Under the pieces are notes generated by a model. It was not told where the DNA came from. It saw only the letters and a program-made list of their open reading frames with translations, and searched no databases. Made by a program: the position numbers and the translations under genes. Source: Zygnema cylindricum (Eukaryota > Streptophyta > Zygnematophyceae > Zygnematales > Zygnemataceae). From it: a stretch of DNA of 64,000 bases. Numbering within the stretch: the stretch's first letter is position 1; each line of letters starts with the position of its first letter. Shown piece by piece: positions 23,646 to 37,441 of the stretch. Where the stretch lies: contig JBBHKE010003452.1 of the NCBI GenBank assembly GCA_037447655.1, positions 1-64,000 of the forward strand, written 5' to 3'.

Positions 23646-24504
23646 TTGACCTAACCTCCTCCATCCCGTCTGTCTGAGTAGTACTAAACCCTGCCAAACA
23701 GATAAGACACAAGAATCTCTTAAAGAAACTCACAAAGAAGGCAATAAAAGACGAGACACGGCCAGTAAAGGAAAGAGTCCACTCGCTGCTTCATTGTAGC
23801 ATACGTTTCCACAAACCACGTAACAGTAAGATATTCTGCATTTACTTGAGCAATTTCAATTAGTCACATGTTTCCAAAACCTGAAAGATCTTAATATAAA
23901 AGGTTGACATGCAGGACTTGACCTAAATCATTAAGCTGACATACAGATGTCAATTACACACAAAAAAAACAAACAGAGGCAATTCACCCTTAAAGCAAAC
24001 TGAAGCTCAGCGATACTACTTCCCAACTGCCTCAATTCTACTATTAAGAGAACACACCAACCACCAGCTAATGGCCATAGCAGCAATAACGGAAATAATA
24101 TTGACAACTTTTCATACCAACATTGTACGAGAACACCAAAAACAAGTTCCTACAACATTGTAAAAAGAAGCAGAAGATATTCATTACTGTCTCGCCCCGA
24201 AGATACACACCTAAAAACTAAACAAAAACAGCAAACCCTTTGACAACTCAAGCTGAACCCTAAAAAGGTCATTCTCGAACAAAAACGACGTTCTCAAACA
24301 ACACGTCCTTTCCAAAATATGTCATTTTTCAATTTTTTTCTTTACAGATGTTCAGAAAGAAAACCAAAAAAGTGAAGAAGAAAGGGTCTAACCTGCCACA
24401 TCATGCCCTTTTTGTTGATTCAATACATTACACACAAAGATACAAAGGGCAGAATTATGCTTAAGCCCAAAGCCTCAAAAGAGGCGTAAAAGAAACGACG
24501 AATT
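23646..24504. other. Spacer between two minus-strand genes
   Basis: Upstream region and possible 5' UTR or introns of the mL40-like gene, and the 3' flank of the small ORF at 24505. No other gene seen. Confidence 0.5.
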
Positions 24505-24660
24505 TCAAACCCAGCCCTCCCGGATAACCAGTCCAATAAAGGCGATAAAGAGGGCGGCAAGATACGCGACAATGGGAGGCACAATTGGCTGGTCGTTGGC
24601 TACGAGACAAAGGATGACAGCTATCAATCCTAACAGCAAAGCCACCAGATTAGGATGCAT
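24505..24660 (-). CDS. 51-residue two-pass membrane micropeptide
   Basis: A minus-strand ORF starts at the ATG at 24660-24658 and ends with TGA at 24507-24505. It begins [18 protein letters not shown] and ends [13 protein letters not shown]. The composition is that of a real small membrane protein: two hydrophobic helices of about 17 residues (3-20 and 29-47) separated by a short polar, Pro-containing loop (NDQPIVPP), with a charged RE near the C-terminus. Directly upstream on its strand is a CT-rich microsatellite (the GA array at 24674-24770), as often seen in plant 5' UTRs. I do not recognise the family. It could be a subunit of a membrane complex; no function is claimed. Confidence 0.55.
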   Translation of the reverse strand: MHPNLVALLLGLIAVILCLVANDQPIVPPIVAYLAALFIAFIGLVIREGWV

Positions 24661-24673
24661 GCTTGAAAACCAG

Positions 24674-24678
24674 AGAGA

Positions 24679-24770
<92 letters not shown>
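24674..24770. repeat. (GA)n microsatellite
   Basis: About 95 bp of GA dinucleotides, CT on the minus strand, immediately upstream of the small ORF at 24505-24660. Confidence 0.97.
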
Positions 24771-24775
<5 letters not shown>

Positions 24776-25499
24776 AGGAGAGAAATTTCACGAAAGAAAA
24801 TACAATCACGTCACGGAAGGTGACGGAACTACGTCATGGTGTAACAAAGAGACCGTTACGTGCATTTCCTAAAGGATGAAGGGAAAGAGAAGAAAAGAGA
24901 GAAGGAAAAAAAAAGACAAAAAAAAAAGAGAAACAACACAAGCAAAATGACAACGCTAGAAGGACTCGTGAGTCAGATGCTAGTCATCAACTGCGGCGCA
25001 TAACTCACACTACTACTTGTAGTGACATCGCGGAACTCGAATGTCGATGTCCCCTGCAGCATACGTCGCCGTCCGCCGTTTGGTAAAACGCACACACAAA
25101 CGTCCCCAGCTCACTTCAATATGTAATTTTTTATTTTAGTTTGTTGAGCAGCAGTCGAGACGTGGCATGAATTGCTTTTTGAGTCCGTTGAAAATGTGAA
25201 TTGCTGTGGCCCCTGTAGCCGTCTCCAGTACAAACTACATACTTTATGAAGTAGAAGATTTTATGAAGTTCTGGAAATCGTTGCATTTTGCAGTTAATTG
25301 TAGTTTACAACTTTACATGTCCAAGGAAGCTTTTTAGAACGTCTGTAAATGTACGTAACAATTTTTTTTAGTGGAGTTCGTTGTAGTTTACACGTCCAAG
25401 GCAGCTTCCTTTAAATTCTGTAGATTTATGTAATAGAAAAACTTTATGTGACAACAAGAAACTACGCGGAAGGTCGATTCTGAATGCTGCATATTCACA
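24771..25499. other. Shared upstream region of two divergent genes
   Basis: Lies between the minus-strand small ORF and the plus-strand E2 gene. It contains ACGTCATG-type and other ACGT-core motifs (near 24831) of the kind bound by plant bZIP factors. Possible bidirectional promoter; inference only. Confidence 0.35.
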
Positions 25500-28400
25500 A
25501 TGACTCGACTCCGGGAAACTTCTCGTTTACTGCTATCCCTGCGTGGACACGTGGCTACTTGTGGCTCGCTTAGAATAAGTGACTCGCGGGTCGTAAGAAT
25601 GTGCTGTACTGAAGGGTATGCTGACAACAAGACGTCTGTAGCAAGGGAGAGGAGTCCCATAGAGTTGCAGGATTCGAGGAAGAGAATGGTGCATAGTTCG
25701 TCGTTATCCTGGACAATTGGGCGACTTAACTCCGCATTCGAGGTAAACTTTTGGACTGCTTTCACATTTATTATTTTTCTCGTACTTTGATGATACATTG
25801 TCCTGAAGCTGCAAGAAGACAATGGTGTCTGTTTTCATCTTGTCTTTCTGCTGGAAGTATAAATTAGTCATGGTGCATTGGCTGCCTGCTGGGCTCCTCC
25901 TGCTGCTGCAAACATGTAAACTATAGTTCAAAGGTGGGAAAACATACGCGTATATCACGTACAATGCGTGTATAGTATGCGGTGACCACTTATAGCGTTT
26001 CACATTTTTGAACTATGATGTGCCCATTCTCTCAAACTTTGCCATCCTTGTCAGACACTTGTCAATCATATTACTTTTGCTGTATTACACTAGTTGTCAT
26101 TGTCAAAGCATGTTGTATGATATATCATATTATGACGTAGTATAGTAAACACAATGTAGGAAATGCACAGTATATTCTCTATGCCCACAACGTTCTGTTC
26201 ACAATATTCGCTCCCGCGAGAAGGTTTAAATGACGTACCTTTGTGCCATCAAACGCCAGGCTGAGTCATTTTGCAATCTTTCTGCACTTTCTGAAGGTGG
26301 TAAGCCCTAGTGGTTTTTCTTCCCTGGCAAAAAGAAGTTGTAGCTCCAATGCACCCGGACAAGCTGGAGTGTACGAGGTGAAGTTGGCACAGACTGGGGA
26401 AGGAATTGCCGAATGTGAACTCATTCGGTGGTTCGTAGAAGAGGTAAGAATATCCGTCGCACAACAGCATCTTTTGACATCCTTGGCCTGTTGATTAGCA
26501 TGCTTTTTTCACATCTGCCGTGAACACTTAATTGCAACTTTTTTTCTTCAATTGCTGGGGTGGTACAAACTTTTGAGGCTTGACAGTACAATTTCGATAA
26601 TGACCCAGAGTTACTTGTCGCTGTGTTATTCAAATGCACGATGACGTACAGCAGACACATGCATGCAGTTAATATCTCAGGGGTGTCGAATGAAAAGGGA
26701 ATGGTTTGATGAATGCACAAGTTGCTACCAAGCAATTTTTAGCCTCAAGATTTTACATCCCATCCAATCTGTAACTTCGATTTTTAAAGGTGAAGTTTAA
26801 CTTTCAACCACACTTCTGAGTCATTTGCTGGTAGTGAAAGTCATGCCCATGTTAAGTTTGTGGGCCTGCATCCATAGGAGGTCGTATTATTCACCATAAT
26901 TCAGGCTGTTGGAAAATTAAACTTGTCAAGGAGTATTTGCGGCATGCAGGGAGAGACTGTGGCATCTTTTCAGCCAATTTGTGAAGTACAAAGCGATAAG
27001 GCATCAGTGGAGATCACGTCGCGGTATAATGGGAAAGTTATCCGTATGCATTTTACTCCAGGAGAAATTGTCAAGGTATACATTGCATTTGTGTTGTCAG
27101 CAGTGGGTCAATTGACTAAAATAAGGTGTACTTTTTTGCTTAAAGGTCTTTTAATGCCTGGTATATATACAATTGGTTAATTGTCTTTGATAGAAAGGGT
27201 CAGTGACATTTATTGGGCATTGTTATTTTCTTCGCCGCTCCACTGGGGATATTATTGGGAGCCTTAAACAAGATCTTACAGTTAAGAGTTTGGTCAATGA
27301 TCATTTTGATTTCTATGCGATCAAAGTACGTATCGTTTTCCCTCTTCGATAATTTTTAATTTCATACTGAAGCGAAAATGAACATGTGAAACGACATGTG
27401 GTGAATTCTACCAAAAAGGAGGCTGAATGAAATGCTGTATTGTGAATGAGAAAAGCGGAGAATTTGTAGTAGAGATTCTTATGATACCTTTTCCTCAACA
27501 ATTAATAAGGCAAACAACTCAAAAGACTTGTTGTAAAGTTTTTTTTCAGAAGGTGTTTGTTGACAAAGAGTTACCATTCAAATATTACTACGTCCCATCT
27601 TGTGAGTTTTTGCTTTGACTAACTACCCTGGGTCTGAAGGAATTTATGCAACTCGCAGGTGGGTGAGACACTCTGCGATGTGTTGCCTGTTGGAGTGGAT
27701 CTTCCCTCAAACAGTAACCACTCTTCATCTGATTCTATTTCCTCTCAAATGATTCCAAAAGATTCTCAGCATGTTGTGGAAGAGAAGGAGCCACCAGCCA
27801 CAGGGCTGACAGCCAGCAAAGATGTATTAGCCACACCTGCTGTTCGACATATGGCGAAATCCATGGGGCTTAATCTGTCCCGCATCGAAGGCTCAGGAAA
27901 AAGTGGAAGAATTTTGAAGGAGGACATCTTGCAGGCTGTAGCCGAGAAACAGGGAGTGGAGGAAGAGGTGCGAATGGAGGAGACAGCGTTTGAGGGGAGA
28001 CCAGACGAAGAGTCTGAGGGCTGGAGTCCAGGAAGGTCCTCCATTTCATATGAACCTAGGCATGAAGGAGAGGTGTCCGACAATCTGGATTTGAAACATC
28101 GGGCCACAAAGCTGCCTAAAGTTGACAAGGTTATTCCGATCAGGTTCTTTCTTCCCTCTCTCCTCTGTGGCTGATCTCTGTTTTGCAATTTTCTATTACA
28201 AACACCGGTCATGCTAGAATCTGTCTATTCTTGACAAGTTGGTTGAAATCTGAAAAGTAAAAACATGTCCATTTTTTCTCGGCTTGCTTGTTTCTTGGCG
28301 ATACCATATGCAAATCCAGCAGAAATGATGCTTCCGTTGTGCTAAACTCCTCTGAATTACTGCCTTCAATGGGAATTATATGAGTGAACCTACGTGCTTA

Positions 28401-31400
28401 TGTCTTATTTGGTTTTTTATCTCTTATCATTCCTCTATGCTTGTCTTCTGTCGTATCATTTCTCTTTGCTTATAATTCTTGCTATTGTCGTTACTGTACA
28501 GAGGTTATCAACGGACCATGGCAAAAACTATGGCTGCTGCAAATATTGTACCGCACTTTACTTTCATGGAAGAAGTGGAAGTGGATGCTCTGTTGAAGTT
28601 GAGAGCGTCCCTGAAAGACATGGCAAAAGTGGAGGGAATAGAGCTTAGTCCATTATCACTGATGGTGAAAGCTTTGAGCCAAGCGCTGCACAAGTTTCCA
28701 TTATTGAACAGTACAGTGAATTGTGCTGTTACAGAAATTCATTGCAAAGGTGAGCAAAACGATGTCTAAGGAACCTTTGCAAATGGCATTTTCGATAATG
28801 ACAAACATAATTGTGCATTGGGTTTTTTGTTATGGGGATATGTCTTTTAATTGATAACGTCAAATGTTGAACGGCAAAATCACGCGGTGTATGGGGGGGT
28901 GAGAATGAATTTCTTGTTAGCCATGTATTTTCAACGCAAACAAGAATCTCTAAAATGTCGGTGTGTATGTGGAATCAGCTATTTTGCGCTCAACAGCCCT
29001 GTAATATGGGCAAAAGTGTATGATGGGTTTTTCGTTGAATTACGCTCAAAAAATGTCGTTAATTGAAAACTAGTTCAGTATTGGGCCTTCTATCCATATT
29101 GTCTGTATTCTCCGTACCATCTGGAGTGATGTGTCAAGATACAGTTTAGAAAATGATTGTTTAAAACGTTATGGGTTGGGAAATATTGTCTAAACGCCGC
29201 AATGATTCCATTGACGATATATCGGCTCGATAAATCGGTCATCAACAAGTAAAGGAAAATATATACCAAATATCAGTTGGAGACCCTCAATACACTACTC
29301 TAGTAGCGAGTCACGTGGTGCGAACATATCAGTAACAACCATGTAAATGTTGGTCTTCACTTCTTTCACTCTTTCCCATGAAATCTACTGTGATTTTGAA
29401 TCCATGCTTAACTATTGTTACAGTATTTTAAAAATAAAAAAGGACTAGATTAATTTATAAGCATACATTTAATCTTTAAATTAATCTGGAGTGTAGCATG
29501 GGTAATTGCGTTCTATACTGAAACCCGGTATGTAAACCAGAAAAGACAGCACAGTATCATCACAGATCCTACCACGGAGATCACATGGAAGTATACACCT
29601 ATTTTTGTGTGGCCACAAATTGTTGGTACACCACCTCTTTGTGTTCTTATGCTGGACCATACTGGTATCATTTTTTTGAGATGTGCATTCAAATAAGAGT
29701 GCAACACCTTATTTACTAAATGGAATGTATTTGGATTACTATTGAGGCTCTGATTTTGTCTGCAGTGGTTTCTTATCTGTACTAAGGACTCCTCCCGGAT
29801 GAATGCTGATCAATGGTATTTTGAAATCTAAATTGAGAAGTCCGGGTTTTGGAGTGTGGACATGTCTATAGATTTTTTCCGTCACCTTTGGACCTTGGCA
29901 CTGTCTCATGTTCAAATGTTTAAAAACAGTTGAAAATGCTGCCACCCCACACTACATGCATATTATACGGCGGTACAATACGCTTATGCTACGGTGTCGT
30001 CACATATAGCGCTTCTAATTCTTTTCCACATTTGGATTACGCACTAACTGAACTGCATTATGACTCTTGATCAAATTTGTTGAATATGATAGCCGTGGCT
30101 AGTATGGAGAACAGCATTTGTTTGTGGGTCTTTGAGGTTATTTTATCTAGTGTTGGTGAAACAAGTATTTTGGATTCTTTTAACCACCCCACCACCACCA
30201 AACCCCCCATCCCTCGTCCCTCTCCCGTTGTTTTTTTCCTTGTACATTGATGAAGCATACGTTTCATCTGTGTGCATACACAAGTAGCATTATGTTTATA
30301 TTTAAGTATTATTTATGCTCTTTCTAAATCGAGACTTTTCTGATGGTTACCGCTTACCCAGCCCATGGAAAGAGAGATAGAAGGCCACTTCAGTCCAAAT
30401 TTTATGGTTATTTTCAGATTTTTTGACTATTTTATCGATTGTGACAGTGCTGAGCCTGATGTTTTAAATCCATGTCTGGCAAACTGTTAATGGTAGTTAA
30501 CCTTGTACCAGGCATATGTTCAACGTCATATTTTTACGCTTGTACATAAATCAAAGTGGATAATGACTGCCAGAGGACGAATCTGAGTTACCTGCACTAG
30601 TCTTTTTTGTAATGTTCTTTAATTGTTTTGACTTCACAGTATTTAGGAATGTAGCTAGTTCATAAATCCTCCTTAGCATACTGTTAGAACCTCTCTGTGT
30701 TGGACCTGCAGTGCTCAGCAGGAGACATTTATGCTTCTTCTTAATTTTCTTTTACAGCACATCACTGCCTGATGGATATTATCATGTTTATAAGGCCAGC
30801 ATATCATGGTGATTGGAAGTCATTCTTTTTCCATTTTTGCTGTTTCTCTATTCTACCGTAATTTTACATTCGACCCTGTCGAAACAATTTATCTTGCTAT
30901 CCTGAACTTGAACAATTCCTGAACAATTTATCTTGCTCTTGAATTGAATTGCAGGATCACACAATATTGGGGTGGCCATGGCCACAAAAGATGGACTTGT
31001 GGTTCCCAACATCAAACATTGTGAAGATCGATCAATTCTGGAGGTAAGTCTTTGTTTGTTTAATATAATTGTTAGACTTTCTTTCTTGGTTCATTTCAAT
31101 CTGTTTGACAAAACAAGAAGATCAGTTGGACGTCATTTTCTATCTGAGTTTTTGTGTTCAAAGAGTAAACTCTTAGGTTTCATTTTCTTTCTCATTTTGG
31201 TTTTACTTTATTAAATGTAAGTTCTGTTCATTCTTCCAACCTGTGACTTTTTACAGTTTAGATGTGCACAATAAATGGGTTAATTTTCTTTCATATAGAA
31301 TTGCACATGTTTCCTCTTTTGGTGCTTGCATATTGGTTATCCACTCATCAACATACAAACTGATACAAGCTGATGTAAATTGATGCAAACTGTACAAGCT

Positions 31401-34230
31401 GAGAAAAAATCTTCTTGGTTTTTGGCACAATTATGTGGGAAGTACTCAGTTACTGATAAAATATTTGAAAGCGACAAATAGGGAGGGTTGGACAAGAAAA
31501 GGTCGCTTAAGGTTTTAAAATGACTTTCTGATTTCATGTCCACTAACATTTTCTTGTGGACTCTAACCTACTGGGAAACTCTATTGAGGCAATCCAGGCA
31601 GTGTTACGGACAGTCATACTTTTTCACTGTCTCACTGTCCAGAGGCCAGAAAGCCTTCACGTTGCCAATAACACTTATCTAATCTGAAACTGGTTTTCAC
31701 GTGTTGACACTTGTAGCTTGTTAATCATTTTATTCTCTGACTGTATTCTTGCTCCTTTTCTTTATCTTCTTGTTCGTCTGTTTTGGCTGTACAGATAGCA
31801 TGCGAGCTTGCCAGGCTGCGCCAGCTGGCAGCCAACAACAAGTTACCGGTGGAGGATGTTACAGGTGGCACAATCACGGTATCTAATGTAGGCACTATTG
31901 GGGGAACGTACTCAGTTCCATTGGTGAATGTCCCGGAGGTTGCAATTGTAGCCCTGGGAAAAATACAACGGCTGCCACGGTTTGACAAAGAGGGGAATGT
32001 TGTTCCCGTCTCGATGATGCAAGTGAGTGTTCAGGATTTCCCAGTGTGTTTTTTGCATCTGCTCTCAGTATTGTAACCATGGTTATTCAAGGTTTTAAGG
32101 GTTTCAGTACTCTAGTGTGGACAAGTTTAGGGGATGATGGAAATTCAGGCTTGCCTGTTGTGTGACGGGTTTCTGCATTTTCGAAAGTACAGTGAAGATC
32201 TCTGCACTTTTTGGAAGTGAACTTTCTACTACCTTTCAAACATTTTTATTTTCAAGTTTGAGTGTCTTTATTGCTTTTGGCGTCTCGCCTCGTTGTAGGC
32301 CAGTTAAGTTTGAGGTGATGTGTTCAAATCTCTTAAGATGCGAATTTCTGCAGTTTGGCTAAAAAGGTCCTCTAAATCTCGGGTACTAATTCCGTTATGA
32401 CTAGAGTCGCGAGGGTTTAGCTATTGTAAAACCCCTTTGTGGTTTACTCATTTAGTTCCACGTTATAAAGCAATATAGACACCCCTTGACAAACCACTCA
32501 TCCTTGGCACACTAAATCCTTATTGTGTTTGCGCACACGCAAGCACTTTTTCCTGTTAACAGAAAGAGTGCAAGAAGGCTGTCACGGCCACACTAACCTC
32601 TGCTAACAATATTTTGTCATCGACGGTCAAAAACATTTCACATCGACGGTCTTAATGAATCCGGGTCCTTTTTCCGGATTTGTTAGGCAGTTTGACAAAA
32701 GCACAGCTGTACGGAAAACAGAAGTTCGATCTCCCAATTACTTCTTGCATTACCGAACGAATAAAACAAATCAATTTCGATTAGTAAGGCAGATTTGCAA
32801 CAAGAAGCTTTGATGGCATGCATGGGTCAAAGGAAAAAAAGACCTGAAACATTTTTATTTTTGCCCCCTTGCCCTACCTAAACATAATCCACAATATCTA
32901 GTTTTTTTAAATAACCAACTCCATACTTTTTTTTATTTTTTTGGTTATCTTGAGCTAAGGGGACTGGCTTTCTTCAGTTCAGTTTGGATCTGATAGCTTG
33001 AGCCAAGTTGAAAAAAAAAAATTTAAAAAATGAAAGAGAACTGAAACATTACGATGGTTTGTTCTTTTATGTGCGAAAGGGTATGGAAACACTATATCCT
33101 GTTACCCATTCTAAACGTATTCGGTTAAGCCCGTATTGTACCCGAATACTTGTATAATAGGGCGTAACCAGATATATCATTTTTATGCGTTTTCACATGT
33201 TTGAATTATAGTTTTTTCCATGTGAATAGATTTGTGTTTATGGACTCAACGAAGCTTAAAGTATCCGGCATTTATTATTGGCTCAGCAGCCTTTTTTGTA
33301 AGGACATTGCACAATGTTCCTCTAGATGGCAATCTGTGCTGACTGAAATCAACACGGAAGATTGAAAAAACACTTTTTTTTTGCTTGAGACTTTTTTTGG
33401 ACTGGAAGTAAAAAATAACCGTTCCTCTCTGTTGTTGCCTAGAAATATAAGTGAAACTTGGTACTACTCATTCCAAAACGATTGTACCTCTGAGTAATGT
33501 CAAACTGTCTCTTAAAAGCTCCTTAGCCGATTAAAATAATTATTATTACTGCTAGTAGAATTCCAAGAATACATGGTTGTGGGACCAAAACAACAAAAGC
33601 AACAGACACCAGAAAACTAACACCAAAAAAACTAATCCAAACAGAAACAACCCCAATCTAAGGTTGCCAGCTCACCAGCCACTGACCGATTCAAAAGGTC
33701 CTGACAATCTCAAAGTACATGTAGAAGAAAATCTGGTGAGCCATTGTCCTTTTGTAAATCCTGTCCCATTGAATCATCACTGAACCAATGACAATTTAAG
33801 CCTAAAACTTCCCCCTTCATATCCTAACAGTTTTGAGGGTTACTTTCTGGCTCTATGCAAGGAGCACTCTCACCGTTGCATTTTGTCTTTATAAAACCTA
33901 AAACATGTGATGTTAGAAGATGTGATGGGAAAAGATGTGATGGGGAAAAGATGTGATGATGCCAAAAGATGTGATGTTGAAAGATGTGATGTTGAAAGAT
34001 GTGATGGTAAAAGATGTGATGTTGAATGATGTGATGGGAAAAGATGTGATGTTGAAACATATGATGGGAAAAGATGTGATGATCTTAAAAGATGTGATGT
34101 TTACTGGTTCCTCCAGGTGAGCTGGTCGGCCGACCACCGTGTTATCGATGGCGCCACGCTGGCGAGTTTTTGCCAAGAATGGAAGAGTTATTTGGAGAGG
34201 CCGGATCGCTTACTCCTGCACCTGAAATAG
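25500..34230 (+). CDS. BCE2: Branched-chain 2-oxoacid dehydrogenase E2 (dihydrolipoyl acyltransferase)
   Basis: E2 core of the mitochondrial complex that oxidises the 2-oxoacids of Leu, Ile and Val, passing acyl groups from lipoate to CoA. Eight exons: 25500-25742, 26297-26443, 26950-27075, 27659-28143, 28502-28749, 30955-31043, 31795-32022 and 34117-34230 (stop TAG). All have GT-AG borders and consistent phases, giving 559 residues. The first 90 residues are Arg/Ser-rich ([16 protein letters not shown]), a mitochondrial presequence. The lipoyl domain follows ([26 protein letters not shown] with lipoyl-Lys about 147, [11 protein letters not shown]). The E1/E3-binding domain is at about 231-268 ([27 protein letters not shown]). 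The catalytic domain starts with [14 protein letters not shown] and ends with the active-site motif DHRVIDG (His about 529, Asp about 533). The TGEGIAECE and [11 protein letters not shown] signatures favour BCKDH over pyruvate or 2-oxoglutarate E2. The linker before the binding domain is Ser-rich. Intact and probably functional. Confidence 0.93.
33905..34105. repeat. Minisatellite in the last intron of the E2 gene
   Basis: About thirteen imperfect units of 13-18 bp with core AAAGATGTGATG and variable joints (TTG, GGG, ATGCC). The array ends only about 15 bp before the acceptor of the final coding exon. The units touch each other, so this is not a spacer array. Confidence 0.9.
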
Positions 34231-35262
34231 AGAAGAAAAGAAAGCGAGAGGGAGCAGTTTCCACTCAATTGTACATTCAGTTCCCTCTTCAATTCCTCCG
34301 TAAAGTATCAGTTGTACAGTTTCGAATCCGCTGTACAGGGACCGTGGAGATCATGCTTTGCGGTATTCATTTATCGAGGATCCAGAGGATCTTGGGCATT
34401 ATCATTGATTGAAAATTTTCTCTTTTTTTGTTTTTTTCGGTTGCTTTTTGCCTTCTTTTTTTTCCGAGCTTTAATTTTGTTTTTACATCACTCTCGATGA
34501 TGTAAAATGTTCAGAGTGTAGCAAAAGTTGATTCTTTTTATTTTCCTTGTTGTTGCTTCCTTTTTTTAGGGTGGGTTCTTGTCGCTCTTTTTGTTTTTTA
34601 TTGTTGTTTTTCAGTGTTGGTTATGCCACCCCTTTTGTACCCCAAGACTCAGATGGTTTACCATCGTGCTTTTTAATTTATCCTGCAAAGCTTTACAGAG
34701 AGGGTTCAAGGCATAGATTGTACAGGAATTGAAAAATAGTTCTTTGACCCTTTTGATCTGGTTTTATCTCAGGCTCGTCTCTGAGCAGTTACTACTTTTT
34801 TTGTATGTTTATGAGTCTAAACATTTTTTTTGTATAGTTGATATAAATAGCATTTGTTCAAAAGTAGATGTATCACAATCTTCAGTCCCTCGATTTTGAA
34901 ATAGCAGGGGTGAGGGCTCTTTTTTTTGACAAGATCCCAATTGGGTGAAAGAGTGAATATATTGTACAGCCGTTGTATATCCTTAAATTGTGCACATCTT
35001 GTGTATTGTATATTGTATATTGCATTGTGAACGTATTGTATTGTGTTTTGTCTTGTCGTGTCTTGTCTCCCAAATTGGGAAAACCCAAATTGGACTTCTT
35101 TTAACGTTATTAGAGCTCGCACTTGATTTTTTGAGTTTAAAGATTAAAAGTGCGGTATTTTACGAGTAGAAAATCCCAATTTTATTAAATGTGCATATAC
35201 GGTGTGCATACCTTGCTATTTGGCTCAGTACGGCTAAAAACCTACTGATTGAACCCCAAACT
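34231..35262. other. 3' flank of the E2 gene, no gene
   Basis: T-rich sequence with several open frames lacking protein character. A short GTATATTGTATATTG repeat near 35000 and GTATTGTGTTTTGTCTTGTC-like simple sequence follow. No transposon was clearly delimited. Confidence 0.5.
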
Positions 35263-36630
35263 AAGGGGGGTGTGCCCATGTGTTGAAGTATCAGGTTTTT
35301 TTTGGTTGTTTCCCTCCAAAATTCAGTCCCCAACAAGGAATATCTTTTGCTGACCGAAAAAATTGTTTTTACCAATACAATACAATTAACGTCATCTTTA
35401 TACTTTGAATGTACTTCAATTTTGGCGTCTTTTGTGCTCATTTTTGTGTTTTCCTTTTTTCGGCCCACGGGCACGCGTATCAAGCTCATCAAAAAACTTA
35501 AAACGAAAATTACCTCGCCAGGTGACTTTAGTCAAAGTGTCACCGGAACAACGAATGGAAAAACTTTTAGGCGAGTGCCACAGGAATGGGAATTTTTTAG
35601 CACGAGGGAAAGTCCTGGCTATTTTTTTTCCTGCCGTCGTGTGCATGTACGAAAAAGAAAATGCAGGGGTCTCGGATCTCCACTTCCATTAATTTGTCCT
35701 TTGCAAAGCTCTATACCGTCGCTGCCTCTCCCTCTCTCTCACACTACCGCTCTTAGCTCACACTTCTTGGAATGAAACACGATAATACTAGTTTGAAATG
35801 AAAGAGCTCTAAAAAATAATATTTTTAACTACCTTTGGTCGTAGTTTGATGGCACATCTAGTGAGAAAAGGAGAAAAAACAAAATCGGGAAGCCATGGCG
35901 GAAATTTTTGTAATTAGTGACGTCGACTCTGTCGCAAGAGAGCACGACGTCATAATTTCACAAAACCCTAAATATCTAAAATGTCACATAAAACTAGACA
36001 TCTACAAAGTTTGCTATTTTTGTCGACGTCACCAACTGTCGTTAGATTTGTATTCGTCTACTACCGTCACAAGTTGTACCCATGTCTACGACCGTCACTT
36101 TTTGAATTAATGATTTCATTTTTGACAATGGTGTGTATCGAGGAAAAAATTACTGCGATGTATTTGATATTTGATATATCGAATATCGAGAGGTCAGAGG
36201 GCTCGATATAACGCTCCAAAAACCAACAAAAATTATTGCGATGTATTTGGTGTGAGGGGTGTGGCTGTACAAATTTAGTACGGAAATATTGTACGGTAAA
36301 TCGTATGGGGGATCCCCTCGCCCCCAACCCCCTTAACAACTAGGGGCTCGCCACGAGGTGAAGGGGAGAAAGGGGGCTTTTGATTTTTTTTTGAAACCCA
36401 ACGTCGCTTCGATATATCGCGACATAAATTTATTGGCAAATCGAGCTGATATATCGACAAAATACAGTGATATTGGGCTTCTCGATACATCGATTATAGG
36501 GGACCCAAAATTAGGTGTATATCGATTATAGGCAATGGGCCTTCGATACTCAACACTAACTTTTTTGCACATTGGAAGGCTATGCATAGTATGGAGAATC
36601 TCCAACTTGAATACATAGTAACACTTCAAA
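35263..36630. mobile_element. Family C TIR element, copy 3 (inverted, interrupted)
   Basis: Begins AAGGGGGGTGTGCCCATGT. Read on the minus strand it matches copies 1 and 2: GACGTCATAATTTCACAAAA, the CCTCTCCCTCTCTCACAC patch and the ACGACCGTCAC phrases. It is broken at 36126-36558 by a hAT-type MITE and reaches the left end of family A copy 3, with the remnant GTATGGAGAATCTCCAACTT. No coding capacity. Confidence 0.75.
36126..36558. mobile_element. Family E MITE, copy (hAT-like), with GATATATCG-rich interior
   Basis: The right end CGATACTCAACACTA and interior phrases (GATATATCG, ACCAACAAAAATTATTGCGA, CGATTATAGG) match the two better copies at 38586 and 43420. The left end is degenerate (GGTGTGTATCGAGG). 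It sits inside family C copy 3. Confidence 0.7.
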
Positions 36631-36846
36631 GTACACCGTGTATCGCTATTAGTGTTAATAATTTTTTCGCCGCTTAAAACATCTCCGTACACACTTGTCC
36701 AATTTTCAGTTTGAGACCGCCAATCGGAAGCTGAGATCTTACCTTTCAATCGCCACCGACAGATCCACAATCCGACAAGTGTGTACGTAGAAAAGATGTA
36801 TTAAGTGGCAAAAAAACATTAACACTAATAGCGATTCGCGGTGTAC
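36631..36846. mobile_element. Family A MITE, copy 3
   Basis: 216 bp with long inverted arms: GTACACCGTGTATCGCTATT, then CCGCTTAAAACATC and CGTACACACTTGTCC; and in reverse GACAAGTGTGTACG, AAGTGGCAAAAA, TAGCGATTCGCGGTGTAC. A well-preserved copy. Confidence 0.9.
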
Positions 36847-36902
36847 AGGTTACATGGCCACACCCCAATAATGGAATATTTAGATACTTCAGAAGTCCAG
36901 AT

Positions 36903-37090
36903 CATAGTTCAAAAGTAGGTGAAAGTAGGCCCATACAATATGCCTAATGTATGTAAAACATACAATATGACCTTAAGACCCATATTGTATTGGTCGCAAA
37001 ATGAAAAAAAATAGTAACAGGGTTGAGTTGCACATCGATCGATAGAGAATTAAACGTCATGTCTAAATTTTGAAAAGGTGTACGGACCAA
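36903..37090. mobile_element. Family D element, 5' part (truncated)
   Basis: Starts CATAGTTCAAAAGTAGGTG and matches copy 2 (38154 on) through ATAGAGAATTAAACGTCATG at about 37065. The right terminus is not found nearby, so this copy is truncated or diverged. Confidence 0.7.
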
Positions 37091-37441
37091 CGCACGACGA
37101 TCGTTCTTGACTTCAAACCACACTAAATAATGTTTAAATTTTTCAACTGTAAAAATTAGGTCAGAGAGCTGTTGACAATATTTTTCTTTTTTGCGTGTTC
37201 TCAACGGTTTGACCGTTAGTGACTAAAGCTGACCGCGGTCAACAGGATGACGGTCAGCTGGGAAGGACCTCCTTTCTATGTTTCAATTTCTTGTGCGTAA
37301 CGCAATAGATAATTAATTTGTCGTTTTGCTCTTTATTACGGCATCCGACTCTGCGGACTTTTTGTCTTTTTGAATGTCGCAGCAATTATTGTTCATCGGA
37401 AACAGAATTAGTTGGGAGAGCCAAAAAAGTAAGGAAAAAAA

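Noticed and set aside
33905-34105. Regular short repeats resembling a CRISPR array
   Set aside because: The units touch each other with no unique spacers, and the array lies in an intron of a nuclear gene.
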